From contig NZ_VIAR01000015.1 of the NCBI RefSeq assembly GCF_006546625.1, positions 1 through 64,000 of the forward strand: a stretch of DNA of 64,000 nucleotides. Direction: 5' to 3'. Source of the DNA: Haloflavibacter putidus. GTDB taxonomy: Bacteria > Bacteroidota > Bacteroidia > Flavobacteriales > Flavobacteriaceae. A program made the position numbers and the translations under genes. Every line of letters begins with the position of its first letter. The first letter of the stretch is position 1. The notes beneath the pieces were generated by a model. That model was given only the letters and a program-made list of their open reading frames with translations, ran no database searches and was not told where the DNA came from. Below are positions 1 through 8,804 of this stretch, one piece after another.

Positions 1-2351
1 AAACTGGTCGTAGTAAAGCAATCGGCATTGTCTGTGTTTTCTATTCGTACATAAATACTTGTGCAGTCTTGGGCTATGGCAGGCTCGTAAGCGCTTGGGT
101 CCGGGATGGCCGTGGCAGGGTCGCCGGCATCGGCTTCGGCCTGGCTCTCGTAGTACGAAAAGCTAAAGTCTGCCGGGTCTTGACTGCCCAATATCGTGGT
201 TTCGTTTTGGGTGAGCTCTACCGTCTCTCCCCCACCTTGATAGCAGAAGTTGATGGGTTCTGCTTCATTCGTTTCGGCTACTTCTAATGCAGTTATTTCA
301 AAACTATTGTCGCTGGCATTACAGCTTCCTTCATCTGTGTCAGACACGCGTACATATATTGTCTGCCCGCCTGCTGTGGTGTTTTCAAAAGCATCTGGGG
401 TGGTAATTGCATCGGTGCCGGCATCTGCATCACCTTGGCTTTCAAAATATTCTACCTGGAACTCTGCCGGGTCTAACCCATCTAACGCTAAAGCTTCATT
501 GGCCGTTAAATCAAATATGGCAAAACCATCGTTATCGTTGTCACATTCTTCTAAGTCTTCTAAGTTGGTGCCGACGTTGATATCAGCATTACAAAGTTCA
601 AAATTATCAGTTATGTAGCAACTCGTAAAATCACTGTTTTCTATTCTTACAAATAAGTCTACACAATCATTTGTTGGAAAGGGATAGTTTTCTGGATCTG
701 TAATCGGACTTGTGCCGGCATCAGCATCTGCCTGAGATTCATAATAAATTACATTAAAGTTATCCGGATCTTGACTACCCAAAAATGTATTATTATTACT
801 AAGCAAATTATAGGTAGAACCTTCTCCGGAGTTGCAAGTATTTATTTGCCCGATAGTTGCTTCAAAAACCGGTTCATCGTAAAAAGTAATTTCAATAACA
901 TCTGCAAAAACACTTCCCTCGGGATCTGTAATTTGTACTTGATAAATGCCAGAAGTACTAACATCTAAAGTTGGATTAGTTTCTCCAGGTAAATTATCAT
1001 AATTACTTGTAGCTTCATTAAACACAGACCATTGATAGCTTGTTGCACCAGAAGTAGTAGCATCTAAAGTTTCTGTTCCTGCACCACAAATCTCTCTATC
1101 ATCACCAAGTACAGGTTCTAAAATAGAGCAGTCTGTACTACCTACACCACCAGTCTGCTGCATACTAATAAAACCAGCATCTTGTGAATAATTGGTGATT
1201 ACTATTATATATATCTCTCCTGGTTGCGTATTGGTTACACCAAAGGTTTCTATATCCTGACCAGAAAAATCACAACCATCATTAGGAGCGCCAGTTACAC
1301 CAGGCACTTGGGTACTAGAATTCAAATTATTGCAATTATCTATAGAATCGAAAGGCCCCCAGGCTACAAAATCAACATCTAATCCTGTACCGTTTAAATT
1401 TGCTTGTGTATTTTGTTCTATAGTAAAGGTTAAATCTCCCCCATTTTCTATTTGCAAATAAAACCAAGCCGGATAGGGCTCTGACCCTAAACATCCATAA
1501 TCTACGCCAGGCTCACCAACAGATTGATTGGAATTACCTGGATGCGCGTTAGGAAAAACAAGTTCACCACTACCCGCGCAGAACGGTCTTATTTCAGAGC
1601 ATAAACCGGCAACCTCTCCAGTTACTTCAACGTTTGAGGTAACCACTTCGCTAATACAACCAAAGGCATCAATAATTGTAAGAGTTATTGTAAAAGTGCC
1701 GGTCTCGCCATAAGAATAATTAACATTCTGGCCTGTAGCAGTATCTCCATTGCCAAAATCCCACTGATAGGTAGCTCCATCAGAATCTACTTCAAAATTT
1801 CCTGCTCCCTGAAAAAGAATAGACTGGTTAAAAGAAATGGTATACGTATCTGTTCCTGCATCATATTCTGATGGCAAAACAGAGACAATACTCGGCGTTA
1901 TTTCCTGACAAGGTTCTTTACAAGAAATTTCGGCTTCCCAACCAAAAGCATTACCTGGGAAAGCACTACCATCTGAAGTATACTCGAAGGTTAAACAACC
2001 TGAATTATTCATTCCTGATGGGAAGACCGTCCCGGGACTGTTCTGGTTGCTATAGCTTCCAATAACCGGTGATGCAGTACTATCACCATCATAAATAGTT
2101 AAGGTAAAACCACTAATAAGAATAAAATCTGTAAAATCAACCTGAACATCTGAGTTAACATCATCTGAGCAGATAGTAACTATTTCCGGCGCATCTAAAA
2201 AGTACAAGCCGGTGGTTGGATCGTGATCCTGAAAAGTTCCTGTACATAAACCAATAGATTGGCCGTCATCTGCATTCATATAGACATCTTGAGCTGTCAA
2301 AAAAATTGGCAGCAAACAAAATAATATAGTAAGGGAGTAAAAATTTTTCAT
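1..2351 (-). CDS. Secreted multidomain protein (CUB-like, PKD), 3' end cut by window edge
   Basis: The frame stays open from an ATG at 2351 to the window edge, so the C terminus is missing. The N terminus is a clear signal peptide (MKNFYSLTILFCLLPIFLTA, then QD). A CUB-like domain follows at about residues 20-140, then a PKD domain with the motif YQWDFGNGDTATGQ at about 200. Further on, a roughly 110-residue unit recurs about three times, marked by (Y/F)(Y/F)ESQ(A/G)(D/E)ADAG. In Bacteroidota such architectures usually belong to large surface or secreted proteins exported by type IX secretion, whose sorting domain would lie beyond the window. Function is unknown; adhesion or matrix binding is an inference. 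Confidence 0.85.
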   Translation of the reverse strand, partial: MKNFYSLTILFCLLPIFLTAQDVYMNADDGQSIGLCTGTFQDHDPTTGLYFLDAPEIVTICSDDVNSDVQVDFTDFILISGFTLTIYDGDSTASPVIGSYSNQNSPGTVFPSGMNNSGCLTFEYTSDGSAFPGNAFGWEAEISCKEPCQEITPSIVSVLPSEYDAGTDTYTISFNQSILFQGAGNFEVDSDGATYQWDFGNGDTATGQNVNYSYGETGTFTITLTIIDAFGCISEVVTSNVEVTGEVAGLCSEIRPFCAGSGELVFPNAHPGNSNQSVGEPGVDYGCLGSEPYPAWFYLQIENGGDLTFTIEQNTQANLNGTGLDVDFVAWGPFDSIDNCNNLNSSTQVPGVTGAPNDGCDFSGQDIETFGVTNTQPGEIYIIVITNYSQDAGFISMQQTGGVGSTDCSILEPVLGDDREICGAGTETLDATTSGATSYQWSVFNEATSNYDNLPGETNPTLDVSTSGIYQVQITDPEGSVFADVIEITFYDEPVFEATIGQINTCNSGEGSTYNLLSNNNTFLGSQDPDNFNVIYYESQADADAGTSPITDPENYPFPTNDCVDLFVRIENSDFTSCYITDNFELCNADINVGTNLEDLEECDNDNDGFAIFDLTANEALALDGLDPAEFQVEYFESQGDADAGTDAITTPDAFENTTAGGQTIYVRVSDTDEGSCNASDNSFEITALEVAETNEAEPINFCYQGGGETVELTQNETTILGSQDPADFSFSYYESQAEADAGDPATAIPDPSAYEPAIAQDCTSIYVRIENTDNADCFTTTS

Positions 2352-2370
2352 AATTTAGGGTAAGTCTCTT

Positions 2371-2820
2371 CTATTGAATTTTAGTTGGGTTAAACTTTTC
2401 AATAACAATATAATAATTGGTATTATAAGCTCTATAAAAAACTTTATCGTCTTTATTAAAATAATTCAATTTATAATTTAAAGGATTGAATTTAGTTGGT
2501 TCAAATTGACCGTTTGGCTGTATAAGTTCTTTATTATAAACCGGCACTTCGGTTAAGTACTCGTATATATTTGGATCCTGTTCAAGCTTTACTATTTTTA
2601 ACCGATTAGTAAATAAGTCTTTATAAAATTTCAGTTTATAATCGTTCTGTAAAACTAAAGCGTTAGCCTGTTGACCATATACTTCTTTTGCAAATTGGTC
2701 TAAATTTTCAAAATCCGGTTGGTAATAGCGTTCTTTAAAATCGTCCTGCTCCTGGGCGCTTAGATTTAGGCATAACAGCACCAGGACGGTAATAAGTAGG
2801 GGTTTTAGTTGGGTAATCAT
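2371..2820 (-). CDS. Small secreted protein of unknown function
   Basis: 149 residues from the ATG at 2820. The frame opens further upstream (2856), but the 2820 start puts a normal signal peptide (MITQLKPLLITVLVLLCLNL, cleavage near SAQ) at the N terminus. The mature part is rich in Tyr, Asn, Phe and Lys, with no cysteine and no motif I recognise. It lies 19 bp upstream of the large secreted protein gene on the same strand, so the two are probably co-transcribed. It could be a periplasmic or surface accessory of that protein; this rests only on position. Confidence 0.7.
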   Translation of the reverse strand: MITQLKPLLITVLVLLCLNLSAQEQDDFKERYYQPDFENLDQFAKEVYGQQANALVLQNDYKLKFYKDLFTNRLKIVKLEQDPNIYEYLTEVPVYNKELIQPNGQFEPTKFNPLNYKLNYFNKDDKVFYRAYNTNYYIVIEKFNPTKIQ

Positions 2821-3212
2821 AGGGTGTTTTTTTATTTGAATTGCGAAAAATAACAAAAATATCTTAAAGAATTTAATATTGACCTTACTAATTTAACACA
2901 GCTTTAATATACAGTTTTTATCGGTCTACACACAAGTTTTTTTGAGGGTTTCGTTTAAAACCAAATTTCAAGGCTTTTTAACCACTCTATTATTTGTTTA
3001 AAAGATAAATAAGATAGTATTCGTAAGCTCAATTTTAAAAATTATACTAGCAATAAAGAAGAAAATAAACTTCTTTAGTTTTATAATTTCATTAAAAGTC
3101 TCCTAAAACATTCCGTAAAGGAAACAGCAATATTTCTATTGCAGATTATTTTGCCAATAAATTGTGCATTTTTTTTGCGTTTTATGCAGTATGTTTGCAC
3201 AAAACTAAGCGT
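2821..3212. other. Intergenic region between divergent genes
   Basis: 392 bp without a gene. It holds one TTCCGTAAA site (3111-3119) and a Bacteroidota-type -7 element near the right end (3190-3197). AT-rich; nothing else recognised. Confidence 0.6.
3190..3197 (+). promoter_or_regulatory. -7 promoter element (TATGTTTG) of the symporter gene
   Basis: TATGTTTG matches the Bacteroidota consensus TAnnTTTG. It lies 15 bp before the ATG at 3213 and inside the alternative longer reading frame, so it argues for the shorter start. No well spaced -33 TTTG was found. Confidence 0.5.
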
Positions 3213-4691
3213 ATGCAGCCCATACATATCTTGTTATTGATAGGCCTTTATTTTATTGTGCTTTTGCTTATTTCGTATTACACCGGAAAAACAGACAGTA
3301 ATGCCGCATTTTTTAAAGCAGAAAGTAAATCGCCTTGGTATGTAGTGGCTTTTGGTATGATTGGCGCCTCGCTCTCTGGGGTAACTTTTATTTCTGTTCC
3401 TGGTTGGGTAAAAGATTCCCAATTTAGTTATATGCAAGTGGTCTTAGGCTATCTATTTGGCTATCTGGTTATTGTGTACGTGTTACTTCCCATTTATTAT
3501 CGTTTAAATGTTACCAGTATTTACCAATATTTACAGCAACGCTTCGGGAAAGTAAGTTATAAAACCGGGGCCTTTTTCTTTTTTGTTTCCCGGGTTTTAG
3601 GCGCTTCTTTCAGACTGTTTTTGGTAGCAAGTGTGTTGCAGTATTTTGTGTTTGAAGATTGGGGTGTGCCGTTTTTTATAACCGTTATTCTTTCTATTTT
3701 ATTGATATGGATTTATACCGCTCGCGGCGGAATTAAAACCATAGTTTGGACAGACACTTTGCAAACCCTGTTTATGCTTGGTTCTGTAGCCGTAGCTATC
3801 TATTTTATTTTAACAGAATTAGACTGGAGCATAAGCCAGGCAATACAAGCCAACGAAATTAAAGCCTATACTAAAACCTTCTTTTTAGACGACTTTTTGG
3901 CCAGAAATTACTTTTGGAAAAGTTTTCTTGGCGGTATGTTTATCACGATTTGTATGACAGGTTTAGATCAAGATATGATGCAAAAAAACCTTACTTGTCG
4001 CAATTTGAAAGAAGCCCAGAAAAACGTGCTTTCCTACAGTTTGGTTTTTATACCGGTAAACTTGGTGTTTTTATTTCTTGGCGCTCTCTTATTCGTCTAC
4101 GCCAACCAACAAGGCATACAAATACCCAGTATGAACGGCGAAGCAAAAACAGATTTATTGTTTCCAGAAATTGCGCTTAATGGCAACTTGGGTTTTGGGC
4201 TCGGAATAATGTTTATTTTAGGACTAATTGCTGCTGCCTATTCTAGTGCAGACAGTGCTTTAACTTCACTAACTACCAGTTTTTGTGTTGATTTTCTAGA
4301 TATTGAAAAAAAAGAAGCGCAATTGCAAAAAGGTTTACGAAAACGCGTCCATATTTTAATAAGTATTTTATTGGTTTTGGTAATTATTGCTTTTGAGTAT
4401 TTTTTAACTTCTAACGTAATAGATTTACTATTAACCGCTGCCAGTTATACGTATGGACCACTTCTTGGCTTGTTTGCATTTGGTATTTTTACCAAAAAGA
4501 AAATAAAAGACCAATGGGTTTGGTTAGTCGCTTTAATATCTGTAGGACTTACTTTTGTATTAGGTAATTTACCCAGCAGTTATTTAGGCGGCTACCATTT
4601 TAATTACGAGTTGCTTATTGTAAACGGGCTGTTTACCTATTTAGGTTTAATATTGATTAGTAGAAAGCAAAACCAAGGTACAAGCCGGTAA
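3213..4691 (+). CDS. Sodium:solute symporter (SSS family)
   Basis: 492 residues, an integral inner-membrane protein with about 13 hydrophobic segments. These include an early segment ending in [13 protein letters not shown] and the conserved [19 protein letters not shown] region near residue 45, both typical of SSS transporters that couple Na+ entry to uptake of sugars, amino acids, carboxylates or similar solutes. [17 protein letters not shown] near 345 matches the family region containing Na+-site serines. The start at 3213 ([11 protein letters not shown]) is preferred to 3162 because a -7 element lies between them. The 3' end overlaps the convergent CoA-binding gene by 45 bp. Substrate cannot be told. 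Confidence 0.9.
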   Translation: MQPIHILLLIGLYFIVLLLISYYTGKTDSNAAFFKAESKSPWYVVAFGMIGASLSGVTFISVPGWVKDSQFSYMQVVLGYLFGYLVIVYVLLPIYYRLNVTSIYQYLQQRFGKVSYKTGAFFFFVSRVLGASFRLFLVASVLQYFVFEDWGVPFFITVILSILLIWIYTARGGIKTIVWTDTLQTLFMLGSVAVAIYFILTELDWSISQAIQANEIKAYTKTFFLDDFLARNYFWKSFLGGMFITICMTGLDQDMMQKNLTCRNLKEAQKNVLSYSLVFIPVNLVFLFLGALLFVYANQQGIQIPSMNGEAKTDLLFPEIALNGNLGFGLGIMFILGLIAAAYSSADSALTSLTTSFCVDFLDIEKKEAQLQKGLRKRVHILISILLVLVIIAFEYFLTSNVIDLLLTAASYTYGPLLGLFAFGIFTKKKIKDQWVWLVALISVGLTFVLGNLPSSYLGGYHFNYELLIVNGLFTYLGLILISRKQNQGTSR

Positions 4692-5009
4692 AACTTCTAT
4701 GCCTGCTTTTCGTAATTTCTCGTAAAATTCGGGGTTTTCTGTACCCGGATTAAAAATTACACGTTCCGGTTGTAAAGCAAGAATATAATCGTAATATTCT
4801 TTTTGGCGTTTAGGATTTAAATAAAGTGTAACCGTGTCTACATTCTCAAAATTCAGGTTTTCTGTCTCTATTAGCACATCTTCCACCACTCCTTTCCGTA
4901 AACCTAAAGCCAAAGTTGGTACCTTGTGTTTACGCAACTTTTTAATTGCCATATTAGAATACCTGCTTGTTTTTAAAGAAGCTCCTATAACCAAAGTTTT
5001 TTTCTCCAT
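4647..5009 (-). CDS. CoA-binding domain protein (YccU-like)
   Basis: 120 residues, the length of a single CoA-binding (Rossmann-like) domain. The N-terminal [15 protein letters not shown] is the nucleotide-binding loop, and [13 protein letters not shown] near residue 85 matches the family's NPG motif. The family resembles the succinyl-CoA synthetase alpha N-terminal domain, but the physiological role of the stand-alone proteins is not established. Its 3' end overlaps the convergent symporter gene by 45 bp. Confidence 0.85.
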   Translation of the reverse strand: MEKKTLVIGASLKTSRYSNMAIKKLRKHKVPTLALGLRKGVVEDVLIETENLNFENVDTVTLYLNPKRQKEYYDYILALQPERVIFNPGTENPEFYEKLRKAGIEVLPACTLVLLSTNQY

Positions 5010-5172
5010 TGTATCATCTTTTTCTTTTACAAAGATACGCCCTTAATTTTCCTTTACGGAAAAGTTAAGGCTTTTAGCAATTTACTAACTATTGATAATC
5101 AAAGTGTTAAACTCTGTTAAGCTATGCAACAAAAGCAAATTTTATACGTCTTATATAGTGAGTGTTGGTTAG

Positions 5173-5180
5173 TATATTTG
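5173..5180 (+). promoter_or_regulatory. -7 promoter element (TATATTTG), transcript unassigned
   Basis: Exact TAnnTTTG match on the plus strand in the 245 bp between two minus-strand genes. No plus-strand gene follows; a terminator-like hairpin lies about 40 bp downstream. The -33 region is weak. Confidence 0.35.
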
Positions 5181-5187
5181 AATTAGC

Positions 5188-5256
5188 CTTTAAATTTATA
5201 CACTAACAAATTCTATATAAGGTCTTGGGCTCACAAGCGCAAGACCTCTTTTTTTT
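5188..5256 (+). ncRNA. Candidate small RNA of about 70 nt
   Basis: A plus-strand TATATTTG box at 5173-5180 and an intrinsic terminator at 5220-5256 enclose a segment with no reading frame. That is the minimal signature of a short independent RNA. The start about 7 nt after the -7 box is inferred. I recognise no RNA family. Alternatively the hairpin ends read-through from the symporter gene. Confidence 0.3.
5220..5256 (+). terminator. Rho-independent terminator
   Basis: Perfect 8-bp stem AGGTCTTG / CAAGACCT (5220-5227 and 5240-5247) followed by a run of eight T on the plus strand. It overlaps the stop codon of fabH on the other strand. Confidence 0.7.
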
Positions 5257-6265
5257 ACCAGCTTAAAATAGCGCTTCCCCAAGTAAATCCGCTTCCAAAA
5301 GCAGCTAAAACAATTTTATCGCCCTCTTTTACTTTGCCTTGTTCCCAAGCTTCCGATAAAGCTATAGGAATAGAAGCTGCGGTAGTATTTCCGTATTTCT
5401 GAATATTATTAAAAACCTGCGAATCTTTAAGTTTAAATTTTTGCTGAATAAACTGCGAAATACGCAAGTTAGCTTGATGCGGAATTAGCAAATCTATGTC
5501 ACTTACCTCCATTCCGTTTTCGTTTAAACCTTCCATAATCACTTCCGAAAAGCGTTTTACCGCGTGTTTAAACACAAATTGCCCGTTCATATACGGGAAA
5601 TACGGAATATCTTCTTGCGGATCTTCTGCGATAATCTCCGGCACCCAATGTTCTGTACTTGGCCCTTTTAAAGATAATTCTAAAGCGTGTTTCCCTTCAG
5701 AATGTAAATGTGTAGATAAAATGCCTTGGCCGTTATGGTCTGATCTGGTTAAAATTGCGGCTCCTGCCCCATCGCCAAAAATTACCGAAACACTGCGGCC
5801 ACGCGTAGTCATATCTAGACCGCCACTATGGTTTTCGCTACCAATAAGCAATACATTTTTATACATTCCGGTTTTTATAAACTGGTCTGCTACAGATAAA
5901 CCATAAATAAAACCACTGCACTGGTTGCGCACATCTAAAGCCGGACAAGTTTTTATGTCTAACATTTCTTGTACTTGCACGCCACAACCAGGAAAATAAT
6001 AGTCTGGACTTAAAGTAGCAAATACAATTAAATCTATATCGTCTTTATTTATCTTGGCGCGTTCTAAGGCAATCTTGGCAGCATTTACGCCCATTTTTGC
6101 GGTAGAATTGCCATCGCCTTTTTTAATATGTCTTCTTTCTTGTATGCCGGTACGTTCTTGAATCCACGCATCGTTGGTGTCCATCTTTTTAGATAAATCG
6201 TTGTTGGTTACCACATTTTCTGGCACATAATGGCCTAAGCCGGCAATTTTGGATTGGTATAACAT
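5255..6265 (-). CDS. fabH: 3-oxoacyl-ACP synthase III (KAS III)
   Basis: 336 residues. KAS III condenses acetyl-CoA (or another short acyl-CoA) with malonyl-ACP to start fatty acid synthesis. The Cys-His-Asn triad is visible: Cys116 in VRNQCSGF, His263 in IPHQANLRI, Asn293 in YGNTTAAS. The N-terminal AGLGHYVPENVVTNNDL and the C-terminal AAFGSGFTWGS are standard for FabH. NQCSGF instead of the common AACAGF suggests a FabH-like paralogue that might use other acyl donors. The gene stands alone, with a TTTACGGAA site upstream at 6317 and another at 6348. Confidence 0.88.
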   Translation of the reverse strand: MLYQSKIAGLGHYVPENVVTNNDLSKKMDTNDAWIQERTGIQERRHIKKGDGNSTAKMGVNAAKIALERAKINKDDIDLIVFATLSPDYYFPGCGVQVQEMLDIKTCPALDVRNQCSGFIYGLSVADQFIKTGMYKNVLLIGSENHSGGLDMTTRGRSVSVIFGDGAGAAILTRSDHNGQGILSTHLHSEGKHALELSLKGPSTEHWVPEIIAEDPQEDIPYFPYMNGQFVFKHAVKRFSEVIMEGLNENGMEVSDIDLLIPHQANLRISQFIQQKFKLKDSQVFNNIQKYGNTTAASIPIALSEAWEQGKVKEGDKIVLAAFGSGFTWGSAILSW

Positions 6266-6367
6266 AGTATTTTTTTAATAACTATTGGGTGCGAAAGATA
6301 CGTATTTCTATTTTACTTTACGGAAAAACTCTTATGCGTACATAATATTTACGGAAGTTTATAAAAC

Positions 6368-6408
6368 AAAAAAAGCCGTTTTAAACCGGAGTTATAAACG
6401 ACTTTTTT
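6368..6408 (-). terminator. Rho-independent terminator of the ABC1 kinase gene
   Basis: On the minus strand an AAGTCGTTT / AAACGGCTT imperfect stem is followed by seven T. It lies 30 bp beyond the stop of the kinase gene. Confidence 0.65.
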
Positions 6409-6437
6409 ACCAATTTTAATTAACTAAAAACCAATAA

Positions 6438-7748
6438 TTATTTTATATACTTTTCGTAATTTTTAATATCTATTTCTGCTTGTAAATCGTGTAGCAAATT
6501 ATAAAGTCCAAAAAAGGTTCTGTTTATATATAAAAAGTGCTTGCTGCCACGATTACCATTCATTTTGCGTAGCTCTGTGTCTTTGCTGTATTTTTCGCTC
6601 AGGTTGGTAATTTTATTCCAAAAAGCTTCATCGGAAAAATCAAAAGTTTCTTCGTGAAACGGACTGGTAAATAAACTCAACATCTCATAAAACAGTTTAG
6701 AGAAATAATCTATTTCCCGTTGCGTATCGTCCGGGCGTAAAATTTCTAATTCTCTCAATTTAGCCAAAAAGAATTCGGGGTTGTTTATGTTTTCCGGTTT
6801 TGCCAACTCAAAATACGGCACATAAAAATCTTCTGGTACTTTTTTAATACACCCAAAATCTATGGCTATCAAATTACGCTCTGCATCTACCAAAAAGTTT
6901 CCCGGATGCGGGTCTGCGTGCACTTCTTTAAGTTCGTGCATTTGATACATATAAAAATCCCACAAAGCTTGCCCCAATTTATTACCTTCTTCTTTGGTAA
7001 AATCTTCTTTTACAAACTCGCTCAAATGCTTTCCTTCCATCCAGTCCATTGTAATAATGCGCTCACTGGAAAGATCTTCGTAGTATTTTGGGAATTTTAG
7101 ATTGTCTATTTCCGCGCAAGCGAGAGAAATATGTTTACTCTGCTCTACTTCCAAAATATAATCGGTTTCTTCTAAAAGCTTTCCTTCTACTTCTTTAAAA
7201 TACTTTTCGGAATCTTGGCCTTGCAAGTTGAACATTTTAATGGCAACGGGTTTTACCATTTTTAAATCAGAACTTATGCTTTCTGCCACCCCGGGATATT
7301 GGATTTTTACAGCCAATTTTCTACTGTCTTTTTCTGCTCGATGAACTTGCCCAATGCTGGCAGCATTAACAGATTCTGCCGTGAAAGCATCGTACAAATC
7401 TTCGGGATACGCGCCATTATATTTTTTAAAAGTTTTTCTAACCAATGGTGCAGAAAGTGGCGGCACACTAAATTGCGCCAAACTAAATTTTTCTACATAA
7501 GCGTTGGGCAGCAAACTTTTTTCCATAGAAAGCATTTGCGCTACTTTTAACGCGCTACCACGCAAGTTTTTAAGGCTGTCATAAATATCTTCTGCGTTGC
7601 TTTCATTTAGCTCGTCTCGCGTCAGATCACGGTCAAAGGCTTTTTTGCTGTAATATTTTAAGTAATTACCGCCAACTTTAACGCCGGTCTTCATCAACTC
7701 TGTTGTCCGACTCAGTTTTCCGGTAGGTATTTTGTCTATCGCTTTCAT
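6438..7748 (-). CDS. AarF/ABC1/UbiB-family atypical kinase
   Basis: 436 residues. The ABC1 family includes UbiB and ADCK proteins linked to isoprenoid quinone metabolism. The family's N-terminal signature appears as LRGSALKVAQMLS (near 65; the usual KxGQ reads KVAQ), with the ExD-like FTAESVNAASIGQVHRA at about 125 and the lysine in LAVKIQYPG at about 147. HADPHPGNFLV (about 278) and AIDFGC (about 292) are the catalytic and metal-binding loops. It begins 3 bp after the TetR gene, so the two form an operon. A role in menaquinone or membrane lipid homeostasis is inferred from the family. Confidence 0.85.
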   Translation of the reverse strand: MKAIDKIPTGKLSRTTELMKTGVKVGGNYLKYYSKKAFDRDLTRDELNESNAEDIYDSLKNLRGSALKVAQMLSMEKSLLPNAYVEKFSLAQFSVPPLSAPLVRKTFKKYNGAYPEDLYDAFTAESVNAASIGQVHRAEKDSRKLAVKIQYPGVAESISSDLKMVKPVAIKMFNLQGQDSEKYFKEVEGKLLEETDYILEVEQSKHISLACAEIDNLKFPKYYEDLSSERIITMDWMEGKHLSEFVKEDFTKEEGNKLGQALWDFYMYQMHELKEVHADPHPGNFLVDAERNLIAIDFGCIKKVPEDFYVPYFELAKPENINNPEFFLAKLRELEILRPDDTQREIDYFSKLFYEMLSLFTSPFHEETFDFSDEAFWNKITNLSEKYSKDTELRKMNGNRGSKHFLYINRTFFGLYNLLHDLQAEIDIKNYEKYIK

Positions 7749-7751
7749 ATC

Positions 7752-8423
7752 TTATGCCATTCGTTCTTTATACAGGAATTTTCCTAAATCTAATACTCGG
7801 TCTAATGGTGTGTTGTCAAAAACATCAAAAACCGTGTTTACAGATTTTTCTATTGCTACATCTGTCTTTTCAAATTCGGCAGAACTGTCGTCCATCCAAA
7901 ATTTTAATAAAAACATGGTTTGCACCCAAGTAGCTTCAGAAAATATGCTTTCATTTTTCTGTAAAATTTTAGTTTGCTTTTCCTCGTTATCTTCTTGTAT
8001 TAAAGTCTTGGCAAAATTTTTTATGTCTTTGCGCAAACCTTTTAATTGCGCTAAAGATTTCAACTTGTCTTTTTCTTCCTGCAACACAAAAAGAACATAA
8101 CTACGGTTTAGGCTTAGCATTTCGAAAAACGTAAAATAAAAGGTGAGCAATTTTTCACGGCTTCCAAAATTGGCCGTTTCCGGACTTTTCTCTAATAGAT
8201 CTATTGATTTCTGATGGAATTGATGCCAGATTTCTTCGCGTAAAGCTTGAAAGCTTCCAAAATGCTTATAGAAGTCTTCTTCTTTCGCTTTGTTTTCTTT
8301 TGTAAATTTATAAACTGTTTTAGGATGCTTTTCATGCTCCAAAACATAGTCCATATACTTACTTATCCAATTTGTTTTAGAAATGCTTTTCTTTTTTGTG
8401 GTTGTATTTTGTTTTTTGGCCAT
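7752..8423 (-). CDS. TetR-family transcriptional regulator
   Basis: 223 residues with a basic N-terminal tail (MAKKQNTTTKKKS). A helix-turn-helix domain follows at about 15-65, in which FTKENKAKEEDFYKHFGSF matches the recognition helix region of TetR proteins. The C-terminal all-helical part would bind a ligand and dimerise. It is the first gene of a two-gene operon with the ABC1 kinase and probably controls it. Ligand unknown. Confidence 0.8.
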   Translation of the reverse strand: MAKKQNTTTKKKSISKTNWISKYMDYVLEHEKHPKTVYKFTKENKAKEEDFYKHFGSFQALREEIWHQFHQKSIDLLEKSPETANFGSREKLLTFYFTFFEMLSLNRSYVLFVLQEEKDKLKSLAQLKGLRKDIKNFAKTLIQEDNEEKQTKILQKNESIFSEATWVQTMFLLKFWMDDSSAEFEKTDVAIEKSVNTVFDVFDNTPLDRVLDLGKFLYKERMA

Positions 8424-8804
8424 AATAATCTGATTTTTAGCAAAGATACTGTTTTGTTTAATTTTAATTATAATTTATTAAACAAAAGTTTGTTAAATTA
8501 ATACTAGGTAATTAAGTTGCAAGTATCGTTCCTTTATACTACTGCTTGCAAGCTTTGTCGTAAAGATTACAAATAGTTAACGTTGGTTGTGGGATAAAAC
8601 TTCTTTTCGCTTTACGGAAAAAAAAATTGCTGAAGTTTTTTTAACGAATAAAACCATATAAATTTATCCCTAGTAGCTTCCGTAAAGTAAACCTGTACAT
8701 TTTCTTTACGGAAATATGCCAGTTTGTCACTCTTAAATAAGTGGTACTTTTTTTGACTTGATGAAGGCGAAGAATTTAAATTTAAAAAATAAATAAAATA
8801 CGAT
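8424..8804. other. Intergenic region with three TTTACGGAA sites
   Basis: 381 bp between the divergent TetR and htpG genes. It contains TTTACGGAA at 8611-8619 and 8705-8713, and its reverse complement at 8678-8686. The antisense frame across this region overlaps htpG and is not considered a gene. No convincing htpG promoter was identified. Confidence 0.6.

Noticed and set aside
250..618. Plus-strand frames in the first 2 kb
   Set aside because: Antisense to the minus-strand secreted multidomain protein, whose translation is continuous and domain-rich.
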